A DNA stretch of 64,000 bases, taken from assembly GCA_963775015.1 (NCBI GenBank), contig CAVZHI010000018.1, forward strand, positions 53,591-117,590. The letters run 5' to 3'. This stretch comes from JAEMQF01 sp963775015. Its GTDB lineage: Bacteria > Pseudomonadota > Gammaproteobacteria > Burkholderiales > Burkholderiaceae_C. Within the stretch, counting starts at the first letter, position 1. Each line of letters starts with the position of its first letter. The notes under the pieces were generated by a model, which saw nothing but the letters and a program-made list of their open reading frames with translations, ran no database searches and had not been told where the DNA came from. The position numbers and the translations under genes were made by a program. Below are positions 42,427 to 51,493 of the stretch, in pieces.

Positions 42427-43353
42427 TCATGCCATGCGGGCGCGCGGCGAACGCTGTGCCGTCAGCAGAACCCATCCGTCTTCGCTGTCGCTGACCCGCA
42501 GCGCCAACCCCGGTGCGTAGGCCTGCGCGAGCTCGTCGACCTGGCGCTCCAGGATTCCGGCGAGCACCAGGCAGCCGCCCGGGGCGAGGTAGGTCGACAA
42601 CAGCGGCGCGAGCAGTTTCAGCGGCGTGGCCAGGATGTTCGCCAGGACCAGGTCGTATTCGCCGTGCACCGCGTCGGGCGTTGCGGCGTGCAGAGTCACC
42701 TGATTCGCGAGCGCGTTGGCTTGGGTGGTCGCGACTGCAACCGGGTCGATGTCGACCGCGTCGATCGCCTGGGCACCGTACAACGCCGCCGCGATGGCGA
42801 GGATTCCCGAGCCGCAGCCGTAATCGAGCACCCGCGCCCACGGCGCTCCCAAGCTCGCTTGGCGTGCGATCCAGCGCAGGCACATGCGTGTCGTCGGGTG
42901 CGTTCCGGTGCCGAATGCCTGGCCGGGATCCAGCCTGATCACCTGCTTCGCATCGGCAGGCGGCTCGTGCCACGTCGGCACGATCCAGAAGCCCGGTGCA
43001 ATTTCGCTCGGCGTGAATTGCGCCTGGGTGAGCTGCACCCAATCGCGGTCGGCGAGCTCAGTCAGGCTTTGCAACACCAAGCCGAAGGCCCAATCCTGTG
43101 CGGCGAGCCAGGTGGCTGCGCGCGTCGCATCGGCTTCGCCGTGAAACAGCGCCTTGAGCGAGGAGCGGTTCCAGGCCGCGCCTTGCGGGTCGTTGGAAGC
43201 GGCTGCGCCGGGTTCGCCGAACAAGGCCTGCTCGGCGGCGCTGCCGGCGTCGGCGTCTTCGACCGAAACCGACAACGCGCCGAGCGCGTCGATGAGTGCG
43301 TCCGAACTGCGCTCCACGCAATCCTGCGGCGCGAGCCACTCGACTTCGAACAT
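42427..43353 (-). CDS. prmA: Ribosomal protein L11 methyltransferase
   Basis: 308-residue SAM-dependent enzyme that trimethylates ribosomal protein L11. It has the N-terminal substrate-recognition domain (MFEVEWLAPQD), LDPGQAFGTGTHPTTRMCLRWI, the SAM loop VLDYGCGSGILAIAAALYGA, and YDLVLANILATPLKLLAPLL. Length is normal. It follows accC by 15 bases on the same strand. Confidence 0.96.
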   Translation of the reverse strand: MFEVEWLAPQDCVERSSDALIDALGALSVSVEDADAGSAAEQALFGEPGAAASNDPQGAAWNRSSLKALFHGEADATRAATWLAAQDWAFGLVLQSLTELADRDWVQLTQAQFTPSEIAPGFWIVPTWHEPPADAKQVIRLDPGQAFGTGTHPTTRMCLRWIARQASLGAPWARVLDYGCGSGILAIAAALYGAQAIDAVDIDPVAVATTQANALANQVTLHAATPDAVHGEYDLVLANILATPLKLLAPLLSTYLAPGGCLVLAGILERQVDELAQAYAPGLALRVSDSEDGWVLLTAQRSPRARMA

Positions 43354-43368
43354 CGTGTCGCCTGCGGC

Positions 43369-44719
43369 CTAGCGTTTGTGCTGGCCCATCCAGCCTTCGA
43401 GGTAGTGGATGCTGGTCCCGCCTTCGATGAACTTCGCGTCGACCATCAGCTCGCGGTGCAGTGGAATGTTCGTCAGGATGCCCTCGACGACGGTTTCCGA
43501 CAGCGCGATGCGCATGCGCGCCAGCGCCTGGTCGCGCGTATCGCCGTGCACGATGATCTTGCCGATCATCGAGTCGTAATGCGGCGGAACAAAGTAGTTG
43601 GTGTAGGCGTGCGAATCGACGCGCACCCCCGGCCCGCCCGGCGGGTGCCACATCGTGATGCGCCCCGGCGACGGGGTGAACTTGTACGGGTCCTCGGCGT
43701 TGATGCGGCACTCGATGGAATGGCCGCGCATCTGGATGTTGCGCTGCGTGAACGGCAGCTTTTCGCCGGCGGCGACGCGGATCTGCATCTGCACGATGTC
43801 GATGCCCGTCACGAGCTCGGTCACCGGGTGCTCGACCTGGACCCGCGTGTTCATTTCGATGAAAAAGAACTCGCCGTTCTCGTAGAGGAACTCGAACGTT
43901 CCCGCACCGCGATAGCCGATGCGCTTGCACGCCGCGGTGCAGCGTTCGCCGACCTTTTCGATGACTCGCCGTGCGATTCCCGGCGCTGGCGCTTCTTCGA
44001 TGATCTTCTGATGCCGGCGCTGCATCGAGCAGTCGCGCTCCCCCAACCAGACGGCATTCTTGTGCTCGTCGGCAAGCACCTGGATTTCGATATGGCGCGG
44101 GTTCTCGAGGAACTTCTCCATGTAAACGGCCGCGTTGCCGAAAGCTGCGCCGGCTTCGGCGCGCGTGGTCTGCACCGCGTGCAGCAGCGCGGCTTCAGTG
44201 TGCACGACGCGCATGCCGCGCCCGCCGCCGCCGCCTGCGGCCTTGATGATGACGGGGTAGCCGATGCGCGCGCGCCTGGCGGATCGACTCTTTCGGGTCT
44301 TCGGGCAGCGCGTCTTCCGAACCCGGCACGCAGGGCACGCCGGCCTTGACCATCGCCTGTTTCGCCGCGACCTTGTCGCCCATGGTGCGAATCGCCTCCG
44401 GCGTCGGACCGATGAAGACGAAGCCGCTGCGCTCGACGCGCTCGGCAAAGTCGGCGTTTTCCGAGAGGAAACCGTAGCCGGGGTGGATCGCCTCGGCGTC
44501 GGTGACCTCGGCGGTGGCGATGATCGCCGGCATGTTGAGGTAACTCTGCGCCGATGCCGCCGGGCCGATGCACACCGCTTCGTCGGCGAGCTTCACGTAT
44601 TTGGCGTCGCGATCGGCCTCGGAATAGACGACAACCGATTTGATGCCCATCTCGCGGCAGGCGCGCTGAATTCGCAGCGCAATCTCTCCGCGATTCGCGA
44701 TCAGGATCTTCTTGAACAT
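43369..44719 (-). CDS. accC: Acetyl-CoA carboxylase biotin carboxylase, with one apparent frameshift
   Basis: ATP-dependent carboxylation of biotin on AccB, first half-reaction of fatty-acid synthesis. From ATG 44719 the frame reads MFKKILIANRGEIALRI, AIHPGYGFLSENADFAE and GVPCVPGSEDALPEDPKESIRQA, then derails. In the next frame IGYPVIIKAAGGGGGRGM, HIEIQVLADEHKNAVWLGERDCSMQRR, FFIEMNTRVQVEHPVTE, GHSIECRINAED and HYDSMIGKIIVHGDTR continue to 43369. The break falls in an alternating GC tract at about 44265-44276 and is cured by removing one base (about 450 residues). An essential gene and a GC-repeat position make a read error likely. It lies 7 bases after accB. Confidence 0.9.
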
Positions 44720-44726
44720 GGTGCCC

Positions 44727-45203
44727 TTATTCGATGACGAACAAAGGCTGGCCGAACTCCACCGCCTGACCGTTCTCGCACAGGATGCTCTTGATCGTTC
44801 CGGACTTGTCGGCCTCGATCTCGTTCATGATCTTCATCGCTTCGATGATGCAGATCGGGTCCCCCTCCTTCACCACCGAGCCGGGCTCGGCGAGCGGCTT
44901 GCCGCCCGGGCTCGCGGAGCGGTAGAAAGTTCCGACCATCGGTGACTTGACGGTGTGTCCCTCGGGCTCCGCGGCGGCTGAAGCGGGAGCCGGCGCCGCC
45001 GCAGCTGCTGCTGCTGCTGCCGCCGCCGCAGCGGCAACGCCGGCGGCGGGCGCGACGGCCACCGAAGGAGCCGGCGCAGCGAGCGCCTTAGACGGATCCG
45101 TCTTCACGATCCGGACCTTGCCGTCGGCCTCGGTGATTTCCAGCTCGGCGATGTTCGATTCCGACACCAGATCGATCAGTGTCTTCAGCTTGCGCAGATC
45201 CAT
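44727..45203 (-). CDS. accB: Acetyl-CoA carboxylase biotin carboxyl carrier protein
   Basis: 158-residue carrier of the biotin prosthetic group. It begins MDLRKLKTLIDLVSESNIAELEI. An Ala/Pro linker with about 14 successive Ala (nt about 45000-45042) follows, then the biotinyl domain with PMVGTFYRSASPG and EAMKIMNEIEAD. The biotinylated Lys is about residue 124, 34 residues from the end as expected. ATG 45203 is used because the family starts with MDLRK; upstream in-frame codons are not conserved. First gene of accB-accC-prmA. aroQ, often just upstream, is missing. The 260-bp gap before it must hold the promoter. Confidence 0.96.
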   Translation of the reverse strand: MDLRKLKTLIDLVSESNIAELEITEADGKVRIVKTDPSKALAAPAPSVAVAPAAGVAAAAAAAAAAAAAAPAPASAAAEPEGHTVKSPMVGTFYRSASPGGKPLAEPGSVVKEGDPICIIEAMKIMNEIEADKSGTIKSILCENGQAVEFGQPLFVIE

Positions 45204-45463
45204 GGCCTGTCTCCGATTGTGTTTTGTCGACCCCGCGCGTCCGCCGTGGTCTGTCGCGCCGTCTACGCCGTCTATCAGGCTTGGAACGGTGCCGATCCGA
45301 CTCGCGCGAAATGTGACGAGGAAATCCGAGCCGCTTCCCAAACGCGCTGCTGGCGCTATGGGCCGAAAGTTTCGAAGCTGCGGACTTTACGCGCTTTGCG
45401 CGCTGTTGCGAGCCGTTGCAAAGAATCTTCTGCCAAAACGCTCGCGAAGCAGAGCTGAACGAG

Positions 45464-46036
45464 TCATCCGACGGATTTCACCCATGAAGTCAAGTCCTCG
45501 GGCTTGAGCGCGCCGAGCTTGCGGTGTCGCGGCTGGCCCTGGCGGTCAAAGACGACGCTGAACGGCAACGCGCCCGAGTTGTTGCCGAGTTCGCGCGCCA
45601 GCTCCGAGCCGGCGAATCCCAGAATGCCGATCGCGAATTCGAGATTGCGGCGCTTCACGAAGTCGCGCACCGGCTCCGGGTTGTCGACCGCCAGGCCGAC
45701 GACGCGCCAGCCTTGCGCCGCATGGTCGCGCTGAAACTGGTCCAGCATGGGCATTTCGGCGATGCAGGGCGCGCACCACGTGGCCCAGAAGTTGACCAGC
45801 ACAGGCTTGCCGCGCAGCTCAGCCATCACGAGTTCACCACCCGCGGGCCGCTCGAACCGCAGCGACCAGAGGTCCGCTGCGGGCGCAGGCGGTGCAGCCG
45901 GCCCGGGCACGGCAACGAGTGGTGCCTCTTCGGCGCTGTGGCGCCGCCAAGAGAGTGCGATCCCCGCGGCAGCGGCTGCGACGCCGGCCATCGCGCCGCC
46001 GATGAGCCAGGCGCGGCGGCGTGGCGGCGCAGTCAC
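45464..46036 (-). CDS. TlpA-type thioredoxin-like membrane-anchored oxidoreductase
   Basis: 190 residues. A GTG at 46036 overlaps the stop of the preceding gene. One N-terminal membrane anchor (RRAWLIGGAMAGVAAAAAGIAL) is followed by an Ala/Pro linker and a periplasmic TlpA/ResA-type thioredoxin domain. That domain shows LRGKPVLVNFWATWCAPCIAEMP with the redox pair CAPC, then GLAVDNPEPVRDFVKRR and LPFSVVFDRQG with the cis-Pro. It probably reduces or exchanges disulphides of periplasmic proteins, for example apocytochrome c; the substrate is unknown. Longer upstream frames are spurious. Confidence 0.9.
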   Translation of the reverse strand: MTAPPRRRAWLIGGAMAGVAAAAAGIALSWRRHSAEEAPLVAVPGPAAPPAPAADLWSLRFERPAGGELVMAELRGKPVLVNFWATWCAPCIAEMPMLDQFQRDHAAQGWRVVGLAVDNPEPVRDFVKRRNLEFAIGILGFAGSELARELGNNSGALPFSVVFDRQGQPRHRKLGALKPEDLTSWVKSVG

Positions 46037-46623
46037 GCCGCGGCCTCGAGTCGGGACAGCGCGTTCAGGTCGCCGCGGCGCGCCCGGCCCGAGTCGTCGG
46101 GGCGCAGCGCGCCGCGCAAGTCGTCGTGGTCGTGCACGGCAAGGTGCACCGTCACGCCGATCCCGAGCTCGGCGCTCGGGGTGTTGACGCTCAGCACGTC
46201 GATGCTCTGGCCGCGCAAGCCGTGCGTCGTTCCGACGCTGAACGCGACGCCCATGTTGAGGAGCGCGATTTCGGCCGACTTCGGGTCGTCGCAGAACAAT
46301 TGAAGGTGGACGTCGTTGTTCCGCGTCGCCGTGCCGCGCCACACGGCGCCGGCGAGGTGCGGGCGAAACGGCGCCAGGCGCTGCATCCATTGCTTCGCGA
46401 TTCTGCGCAGCGCCGCCAGCTCCGCAGGCTGCGTCTCGGCGCAAAACAGCGCCAGGTAGGTTCGAACTTCGTCTTCGACGGCCTGGTTGTCGGGCAGATC
46501 GACCTTGCGCGCTGCGCCGAGGTCGCGCGCGGCGCGGCGTTTTGCGGCGGCGTACTCCATCCCCTCTTCGACGATCAGGCGCGCCGCGCACGCCGCGACT
46601 TCATTCGCAAAACCTGTAGGCAT
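46033..46623 (-). CDS. Conserved hypothetical protein with nucleotidyltransferase-like core
   Basis: 196 residues from ATG 46623. It begins MPTGFANEVAACAARLIVEEGMEYAAAKRRAARDLG and later has VEDEVRTYLALFCAETQPAELAALRRIA. A segment LAGAVWRGTATRNNDVHLQLFCDDPKSAEIALLNMG recalls the substrate region of minimal nucleotidyltransferases. Homologues in betaproteobacteria have, as I recall, been mislabelled UDP-N-acetylmuramate-alanine ligase, but no Mur ligase motif is present. It lies between aroE and the TlpA-like gene in the same transcript. Function unknown. Confidence 0.8.
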   Translation of the reverse strand: MPTGFANEVAACAARLIVEEGMEYAAAKRRAARDLGAARKVDLPDNQAVEDEVRTYLALFCAETQPAELAALRRIAKQWMQRLAPFRPHLAGAVWRGTATRNNDVHLQLFCDDPKSAEIALLNMGVAFSVGTTHGLRGQSIDVLSVNTPSAELGIGVTVHLAVHDHDDLRGALRPDDSGRARRGDLNALSRLEAAA

Positions 46624-46631
46624 GGGGCATT

Positions 46632-47477
46632 CTAGGCACCCGCGCCGCCCAGGCGCTCGCGCAGCGCTTCGAGCACGGGTGGCGTCTGCGGGCGCACGCC
46701 GCGCCAAAAGAAAAAAGCTTCCGCGGCCTGCTCGACGAGCATGCCCAGGCCGTCGCGCCCGGTCGCGCCGTGTTGCTCCGCCCACGCCAGGAACGGTGCA
46801 GCGCGCGCGCCGTACATCAGGTCCAGCGCCAGTGCATCCGCACCCAGGACGCTCGGCGCGACCGGGGCGGCGGCGCCTTGCAGGCTCGTCGCCGTCGCGT
46901 TCAAGACCACGTCGAAACCGGTTCCACATTCGGCGAGCGGCGCCGCGCGAAGCGCTTCCGCGCCCTGCGCGTGCCGATGGCGTTGCACGAGTGCGTGCGC
47001 CTTGTCGACGCTTCGGTTCGCCAGCGTCAGGAGCGCCGGGCCGCGCGCGAGCAGCGGGCCGAGCACGCCCGCCGCCGCGCCGCCGGCGCCGAGCAGCAGG
47101 ACTTTTCGACCCGCCAGCGGCACGCCGGCGCCCTGCTCGATGTCGCGCACGAGGCCCGCGCCGTCGGTGTTGTCACCGTACCAGCCGGCGGCATCAAAGC
47201 GCAGCGTGTTCACCGCGCCCGCGAGCTTGGCGCGCTCGCTCAAGGTTTCGCACAGCGCGAACGCCTCGAACTTGAACGGCAGCGTCACGTTGCAGCCGCG
47301 CGCCGGGCCGGCGGCGCTGCCCTGCGCGAACTCGCGCAGCGTCGCGGCGAATTGATCCAGCGCGCAGAGCAGCCGGCCGTAATGCATGTCCTGGCCGGTC
47401 TGGCGCGCGAACTGTTCGTGGATGAAGGGCGACTGGCTGTGCGCCACCGGGTGGCCCGCGACGGCGTAGTGGTCCAT
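46632..47477 (-). CDS. aroE: Shikimate dehydrogenase
   Basis: 281-residue NADPH enzyme that reduces 3-dehydroshikimate to shikimate. It shows YAVAGHPVAHSQSPFIHEQFA (substrate-binding Ser), GCNVTLPFKFEAF with the catalytic Lys, AVNTLRFD, GDNTDGAGLVRDI with the catalytic Asp, the nucleotide loop LLLGAGGAAAGVLG, and LDLMYGARAAPFL near the end. Usual length. It heads a transcript with the two genes that follow and lies after the TonB-like gene. Confidence 0.96.
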   Translation of the reverse strand: MDHYAVAGHPVAHSQSPFIHEQFARQTGQDMHYGRLLCALDQFAATLREFAQGSAAGPARGCNVTLPFKFEAFALCETLSERAKLAGAVNTLRFDAAGWYGDNTDGAGLVRDIEQGAGVPLAGRKVLLLGAGGAAAGVLGPLLARGPALLTLANRSVDKAHALVQRHRHAQGAEALRAAPLAECGTGFDVVLNATATSLQGAAAPVAPSVLGADALALDLMYGARAAPFLAWAEQHGATGRDGLGMLVEQAAEAFFFWRGVRPQTPPVLEALRERLGGAGA

Positions 47478-47551
47478 CTACGCTCCTGGCCGGCACGCGT
47501 CCGCGGTCGCCGCGTGCGGCGATCGGGTTGACGTTGCACGGCAAGGCAGCA

Positions 47552-48412
47552 TCAGCGTTGCGCCGCGTTGAGCTGCGTCGTCTCCAGCCCCTCGTCGTGG
47601 GTGAAGCGAAAGCGCGACGTGATGACGATCTGGTCCGCCTTGCTGTGCATCGCCAGGGTGAACGGGCCGAACGGTGCGGCGGCCTTCACGATCGCGACGG
47701 CGCGCAGGTCGAGCACCTTCGAGTTCGAGACGCGAACGACTTCGGTGTCGACGACGCGGCCCTGGGCGTCGACGGTCACGTTCATCGTCAGCTCGCCGTA
47801 CAGCTTGCGTCCCTGGTACTCGGGAAAATTGCGCGTGCCGCGCTCTTCGATCTTGCGCCGCAACGCGTCGTAGTAGATCGCGTAGTCGGCCTCTTTCGTC
47901 GCCGGGCTGATGTAGCGCTTTTTCGGCCGCGCATTTTCTTCGTTGACGCGTTTTTCGATCTCGGCCAGCAGCTGCACGAGCTGGCGCCGCTTTTCCTCGT
48001 CGGCGCGTTCGTTCACCGTGCCCTGGTCGCGGCGTGGGTCGGGCGGCGCCATCAGCGCGAGTTCGCGGCGCAGTTGCGCGAGCAGCTGCATTTGCGATTG
48101 CTGCAGTTGTTCGATCTGGCGCCGCGCCTCTTCGGTGCTGTCGCCGAGTTCGATCAGCGCCGATGGCGGCAGCGGCGACGTGGCGCGCCCCTTTTCCGCC
48201 TCACCGCCTCCGGCCAGGCTCGCCTGCGCGATCGCCTGCGCTTTGTCAGGCCGTTCGCCGGAGCGCGAATTGACGAGGATGACTTCGAGCGGCGTGTCCT
48301 GAAAGACGCGGTTGAACGACTCCGGGTCGACGATGCGCAGCGTCAGCAGCGCGGCGTGGACTCCGAGCGATCCGAGCAGGGCGATGTGCAGCGTCGAGAG
48401 TTTCTTCAGCAT
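47552..48412 (-). CDS. TonB family protein
   Basis: 286-residue protein with one N-terminal membrane anchor (STLHIALLGSLGVHAALL; the Ser-His pair is typical of TonB anchors). A long coiled-coil-like middle part rich in Gln/Arg/Glu (EEARRQIEQLQQSQMQLLAQLRREL) follows. The C-terminal TonB-like domain contains YYDALRRKIEERGTRNFPEYQGRKLYGELTMNVTVDAQGRV and VRVSNSKVLDLRAVAIVKAAAPFGPF. It lacks the usual Pro-Lys/Pro-Glu repeats, so it may span the envelope differently. ExbB/ExbD are not in the window. It is conserved beside an RNase II-like gene and aroE in betaproteobacteria. Confidence 0.87.
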   Translation of the reverse strand: MLKKLSTLHIALLGSLGVHAALLTLRIVDPESFNRVFQDTPLEVILVNSRSGERPDKAQAIAQASLAGGGEAEKGRATSPLPPSALIELGDSTEEARRQIEQLQQSQMQLLAQLRRELALMAPPDPRRDQGTVNERADEEKRRQLVQLLAEIEKRVNEENARPKKRYISPATKEADYAIYYDALRRKIEERGTRNFPEYQGRKLYGELTMNVTVDAQGRVVDTEVVRVSNSKVLDLRAVAIVKAAAPFGPFTLAMHSKADQIVITSRFRFTHDEGLETTQLNAAQR

Positions 48413-48438
48413 CGAGGGTCTTGCCGCGGATCAGCCAC

Positions 48439-50490
48439 TCAGGCCGCAGGCGCCGGCAGCGCCGCTTCGGCGTCCGTCGCCTCCAGCGCGACGTCGATCG
48501 CCAGCGTGAGCGGTCCGGCCGCGTCCAGGTCTTCTTCGAGTTCGGCGTCAAGGCCCTCGGGGGCGGCCGCTGCACGTTGCGGCGCGTCGAGCTGCGCGAC
48601 CAGGTTCGCGTGCACGTCGAGCGTCAACAAGTCGGTTCCGGTGATGCGCACGCGCGCGCGCGCGCCGCGCGCCAGGTTCTCGCAGCCGAGCGCGCGAAAG
48701 ACGAGCGGCCAGTCGTCGGCGCGAACCAGGCCGTCTTTCATCACCACGGCGTCCAACTCGGTGACGCCGTCTTGCGCGAGCGCCTTGAGCGTCCAGTAAC
48801 GCTCGATCGCCGCCTGGAATCCGTTGTATTCGGCGTACGCCGAATCGAAACTCGAAATAATGGAGAACAGCGCGGCGTCCTTCGGTTTGAACGGCGCGAC
48901 GAGCGCTGCGGTGCGGCCGTGCCGCGCGCAGGCGACGATCTGCCATTGGTTCACGAGATCGACGTAGCGGCGCAGCGGCGACGTCGCCCAGCTGTACTGC
49001 GCGACGCCGATTCCGGCGTGCGGCGCGGCGCGGGTTCCCATGCGCACCTTGACGCCGGGGGCCATGCTCGCCTGGCTGCGGTAGATGGCGGGAACTCCGC
49101 ACTCGTTCAGCCAGCCGCCCCAGGTGCTGTTGGCCAGGATCATCGCTTCGGCGACGATCAGGTCCAGCGGTGCGCCGCGCGCCCGCAACCCGATCGAGAC
49201 GCGCTCGTCGCCGCGCGGCTCGCTGCCTTCGAGGCCTTCGAGCTTGAAGTTGTAGTCGGGGCGGTTGAAGTTTTCCGGCTTGCCGCGGCGCACTTCGCGC
49301 GCCGCTTTCAGATGGCACGCGAGGCGGAAGCCGAAGGCGAGTTCGGCGGCAAAAGCATAGTCGGCACCGGACGCGCCGCTCAACGACTGTGATGTGACCA
49401 CACTGTCGAGCTGATCGTGGCGCAGGTTGGCAGCGATCGGCACGCGCTCGAGTTTCGTTTCGCTGGCGCGAATCTCGAGCGTCGCCTCGTCCAGCGTCAC
49501 GTAAAGCGACACGGCGGGGCAGTCGCGCCCTTCGACCAGCGTGTACGCCTGGACCACGGCGTCGGGCAGCATCGTCAGCTTGAAGCCCGGCATGTAGACC
49601 GTGCTCAAACGCTCGCGCGCGAGCTTGTCGACTGCCGAATCGGGCGCAAACGCGAGTGCCGGCGCCGCGATGTGAATCCCCAAGGTGACCGTGCCACTGC
49701 CCAGACCGGTGACGGACAGCGCGTCGTCGATCTCTGTCGTCATCGAGTCGTCGATCGAAAATCCGCGCACTGCGGCGAGCGGCAAGTGATCGCGAATCGG
49801 AGGCGCTGCCAGCGCGGGCAGGGTGTGCCCCTTGGGGAAGTTCTCGAACAGGAAACGCTTCCAATGAAACTGGTACGGCGAGTCGATCGCGCCGGCCGTC
49901 TTCAGCAGCTCCAACGGCGCTTTCTGCGCGCGCCGCGCGGCTTCGACGACGGCCTTGTATTCGGGAGCGTTCTTGTCCGGCTTGAAGAGGATCTTGTACA
50001 GCGTCTCGCGCACCGGGTCTGGGCAGACCCCAGCGACGAGCTCGCCGGCCCAGGCGTCGATCTGCGCCGCAAGCGCCTGCTTGCGCGCGATGCCTTGCAG
50101 CGCGGCCTTGACGATTTCTTCGGGCGCCTTGCGAAACACGCCCTTGCCCTGGCGCCGAAAGTAGTGCGGCGCGTCGAACAGTGCAAACAGCGCCGCGGCC
50201 TGCTTCTCGACGCCGGCCTTTGCGTCGAAATAGTCGCGCGCCAGGTCGGCGAAGCCGAACTCTTCCGCGGGCGCGAATTCCCACGCCAGGTCAGGGTCGA
50301 TCTCGCGCGCCAGCAGCTGCGCGGACGCGATCAACTCGGCCGGTTCGGGCTTGTCAAAGCGCAGCAGCACATGCGCGGTTTTCACCTTGATCCGCTTACC
50401 CGAGTCGAGTTCGATCTGCGCCGACGTGTCGGCTTCGCTCATGAGGCGGCCGGCGAGGAACTTGCCACCCTCTTCGAACAGTGCATACAT
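48439..50490 (-). CDS. RNase II/RNB-domain protein
   Basis: 683 residues. The RNB catalytic domain shows AVRGFSIDDSMTTEIDDALSV with the metal-binding Asp cluster, followed by LGIHIAAPALAF, ERLSTVYMPGFKLTMLP, ILANSTWGGWL, and TRAAPHAGIGVAQYSWATSPLRRYVDLVNQWQIVA, the usual TSPLRRY-type active-site motif. The N-terminal MYALFEEGGKFLAGRL region replaces the cold-shock domains of E. coli RNase II. It is a member of the betaproteobacterial VacB/RNase II-like group. Predicted 3'-to-5' exoribonuclease; RNA targets unknown. Confidence 0.9.
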   Translation of the reverse strand: MYALFEEGGKFLAGRLMSEADTSAQIELDSGKRIKVKTAHVLLRFDKPEPAELIASAQLLAREIDPDLAWEFAPAEEFGFADLARDYFDAKAGVEKQAAALFALFDAPHYFRRQGKGVFRKAPEEIVKAALQGIARKQALAAQIDAWAGELVAGVCPDPVRETLYKILFKPDKNAPEYKAVVEAARRAQKAPLELLKTAGAIDSPYQFHWKRFLFENFPKGHTLPALAAPPIRDHLPLAAVRGFSIDDSMTTEIDDALSVTGLGSGTVTLGIHIAAPALAFAPDSAVDKLARERLSTVYMPGFKLTMLPDAVVQAYTLVEGRDCPAVSLYVTLDEATLEIRASETKLERVPIAANLRHDQLDSVVTSQSLSGASGADYAFAAELAFGFRLACHLKAAREVRRGKPENFNRPDYNFKLEGLEGSEPRGDERVSIGLRARGAPLDLIVAEAMILANSTWGGWLNECGVPAIYRSQASMAPGVKVRMGTRAAPHAGIGVAQYSWATSPLRRYVDLVNQWQIVACARHGRTAALVAPFKPKDAALFSIISSFDSAYAEYNGFQAAIERYWTLKALAQDGVTELDAVVMKDGLVRADDWPLVFRALGCENLARGARARVRITGTDLLTLDVHANLVAQLDAPQRAAAAPEGLDAELEEDLDAAGPLTLAIDVALEATDAEAALPAPAA

Positions 50491-50564
50491 AGGGGCGCGA
50501 TTGTCGCTTGATCTCGTGTCGTCCCTGGCGCGGTGCGATGTCGTGCCGCCATGACAATCGCACG

Positions 50565-51485
50565 ATGAGTGAAGAAATCAGGGCTCCCGGCGTGCCGCGC
50601 CACGACGCTGACGTGCGCCTGGCGCAAGTGCTGCTGTTCGTGGCGCCGGCGCTGTGGAGCGTGAACTACGTCGTGGCGCGCTGGGCGCCCGGCGTGATCG
50701 CGCCGCACGCGCTAGCGCTGGGGCGTTGGTGCCTTGCCGCGCTGATCCTGGCGGCGTTTTGCCACCGCGAAATCGCGGCGAAGTCGGCAGCGATTCGCAC
50801 CGAGTGGCGCCAGATGCTCGTGCTCGGTGCGCTCGGCATGTGGATCTGCGGCTCCTTTGTCTACATCGGTGGGCGCAGCACGACGGCGGTCAACATCGGC
50901 TTGCTCTACGCGGCCACGCCCGTGCTCATCGTCTTCGCCTCGGCGCTGTTCCTGCGCGAGCGCGTCGGCGCACGCCAGGCGATTGGCGTCGCGCTCGGCG
51001 TCGCCGGGGTCTTGCACGTCGTATTGCGCGGCGATTGGCAGGCGCTGCTGCAGCTGCGCGTGAACGTCGGCGACGCCTGGATCGGCGGCGCTGTCGCGTC
51101 CTGGACCGCGTACTCGTTGCTGCTGCGCGGCTGGCCCTCCGCGTTCAGCCCGATCGCGCGCCTGACGCTGATCGTCTGCTTCGGCAGCATGGTGCTGATT
51201 CCGTTCACGCTTGCCGAAGCGCGCTGGTGGCTCCCCTCGGAGTTGTCGTGGAAGAGCTTCGGGCTCGTCGTCTTGGCAGCGCTGCTGCCGGGTGCCGGGG
51301 CCTATGGCGCGTTTTCGTACATGCAACGCGCGCTCGGCGTCGCGCGCGCGAGCGTTGTGCAGTACCTCGGGCCTCTCTACAGTGCAGCGATCGGCTGGGC
51401 CGTGCTCGGCGAACAGATCGAGGTCTTTCACGGCGTCGGCGCGTTGCTGATTTTGCCGGGCGTATGGTTGTCGACGCGGCGCTGA
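50565..51485 (+). CDS. EamA/DMT-family exporter
   Basis: 306-residue inner-membrane protein with ten predicted helices in two EamA halves. The first half shows SVNYVVARWAPGVIAPHALALGRWCLAALIL and IGLLYAATPVLIVFASALFLRERV. The second shows GAYGAFSYMQRALGVARASVVQYLGPLYSAAIGWAVLGEQI. Exporters of this superfamily move amino acids or other small metabolites; the substrate cannot be predicted. ATG 50565 is used. It is divergent from the RNB gene across 74 bases and convergent with ruvC 8 bases away. Confidence 0.9.
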   Translation: MSEEIRAPGVPRHDADVRLAQVLLFVAPALWSVNYVVARWAPGVIAPHALALGRWCLAALILAAFCHREIAAKSAAIRTEWRQMLVLGALGMWICGSFVYIGGRSTTAVNIGLLYAATPVLIVFASALFLRERVGARQAIGVALGVAGVLHVVLRGDWQALLQLRVNVGDAWIGGAVASWTAYSLLLRGWPSAFSPIARLTLIVCFGSMVLIPFTLAEARWWLPSELSWKSFGLVVLAALLPGAGAYGAFSYMQRALGVARASVVQYLGPLYSAAIGWAVLGEQIEVFHGVGALLILPGVWLSTRR

Positions 51486-51493
51486 ACTTTTAT

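Noticed and set aside
45204..45463. Remnant of aroQ upstream of accB
   Set aside because: aroQ is often found here, but no frame in this 260-bp gap shows any dehydroquinase motif; the gap is also too short for more than a fragment.
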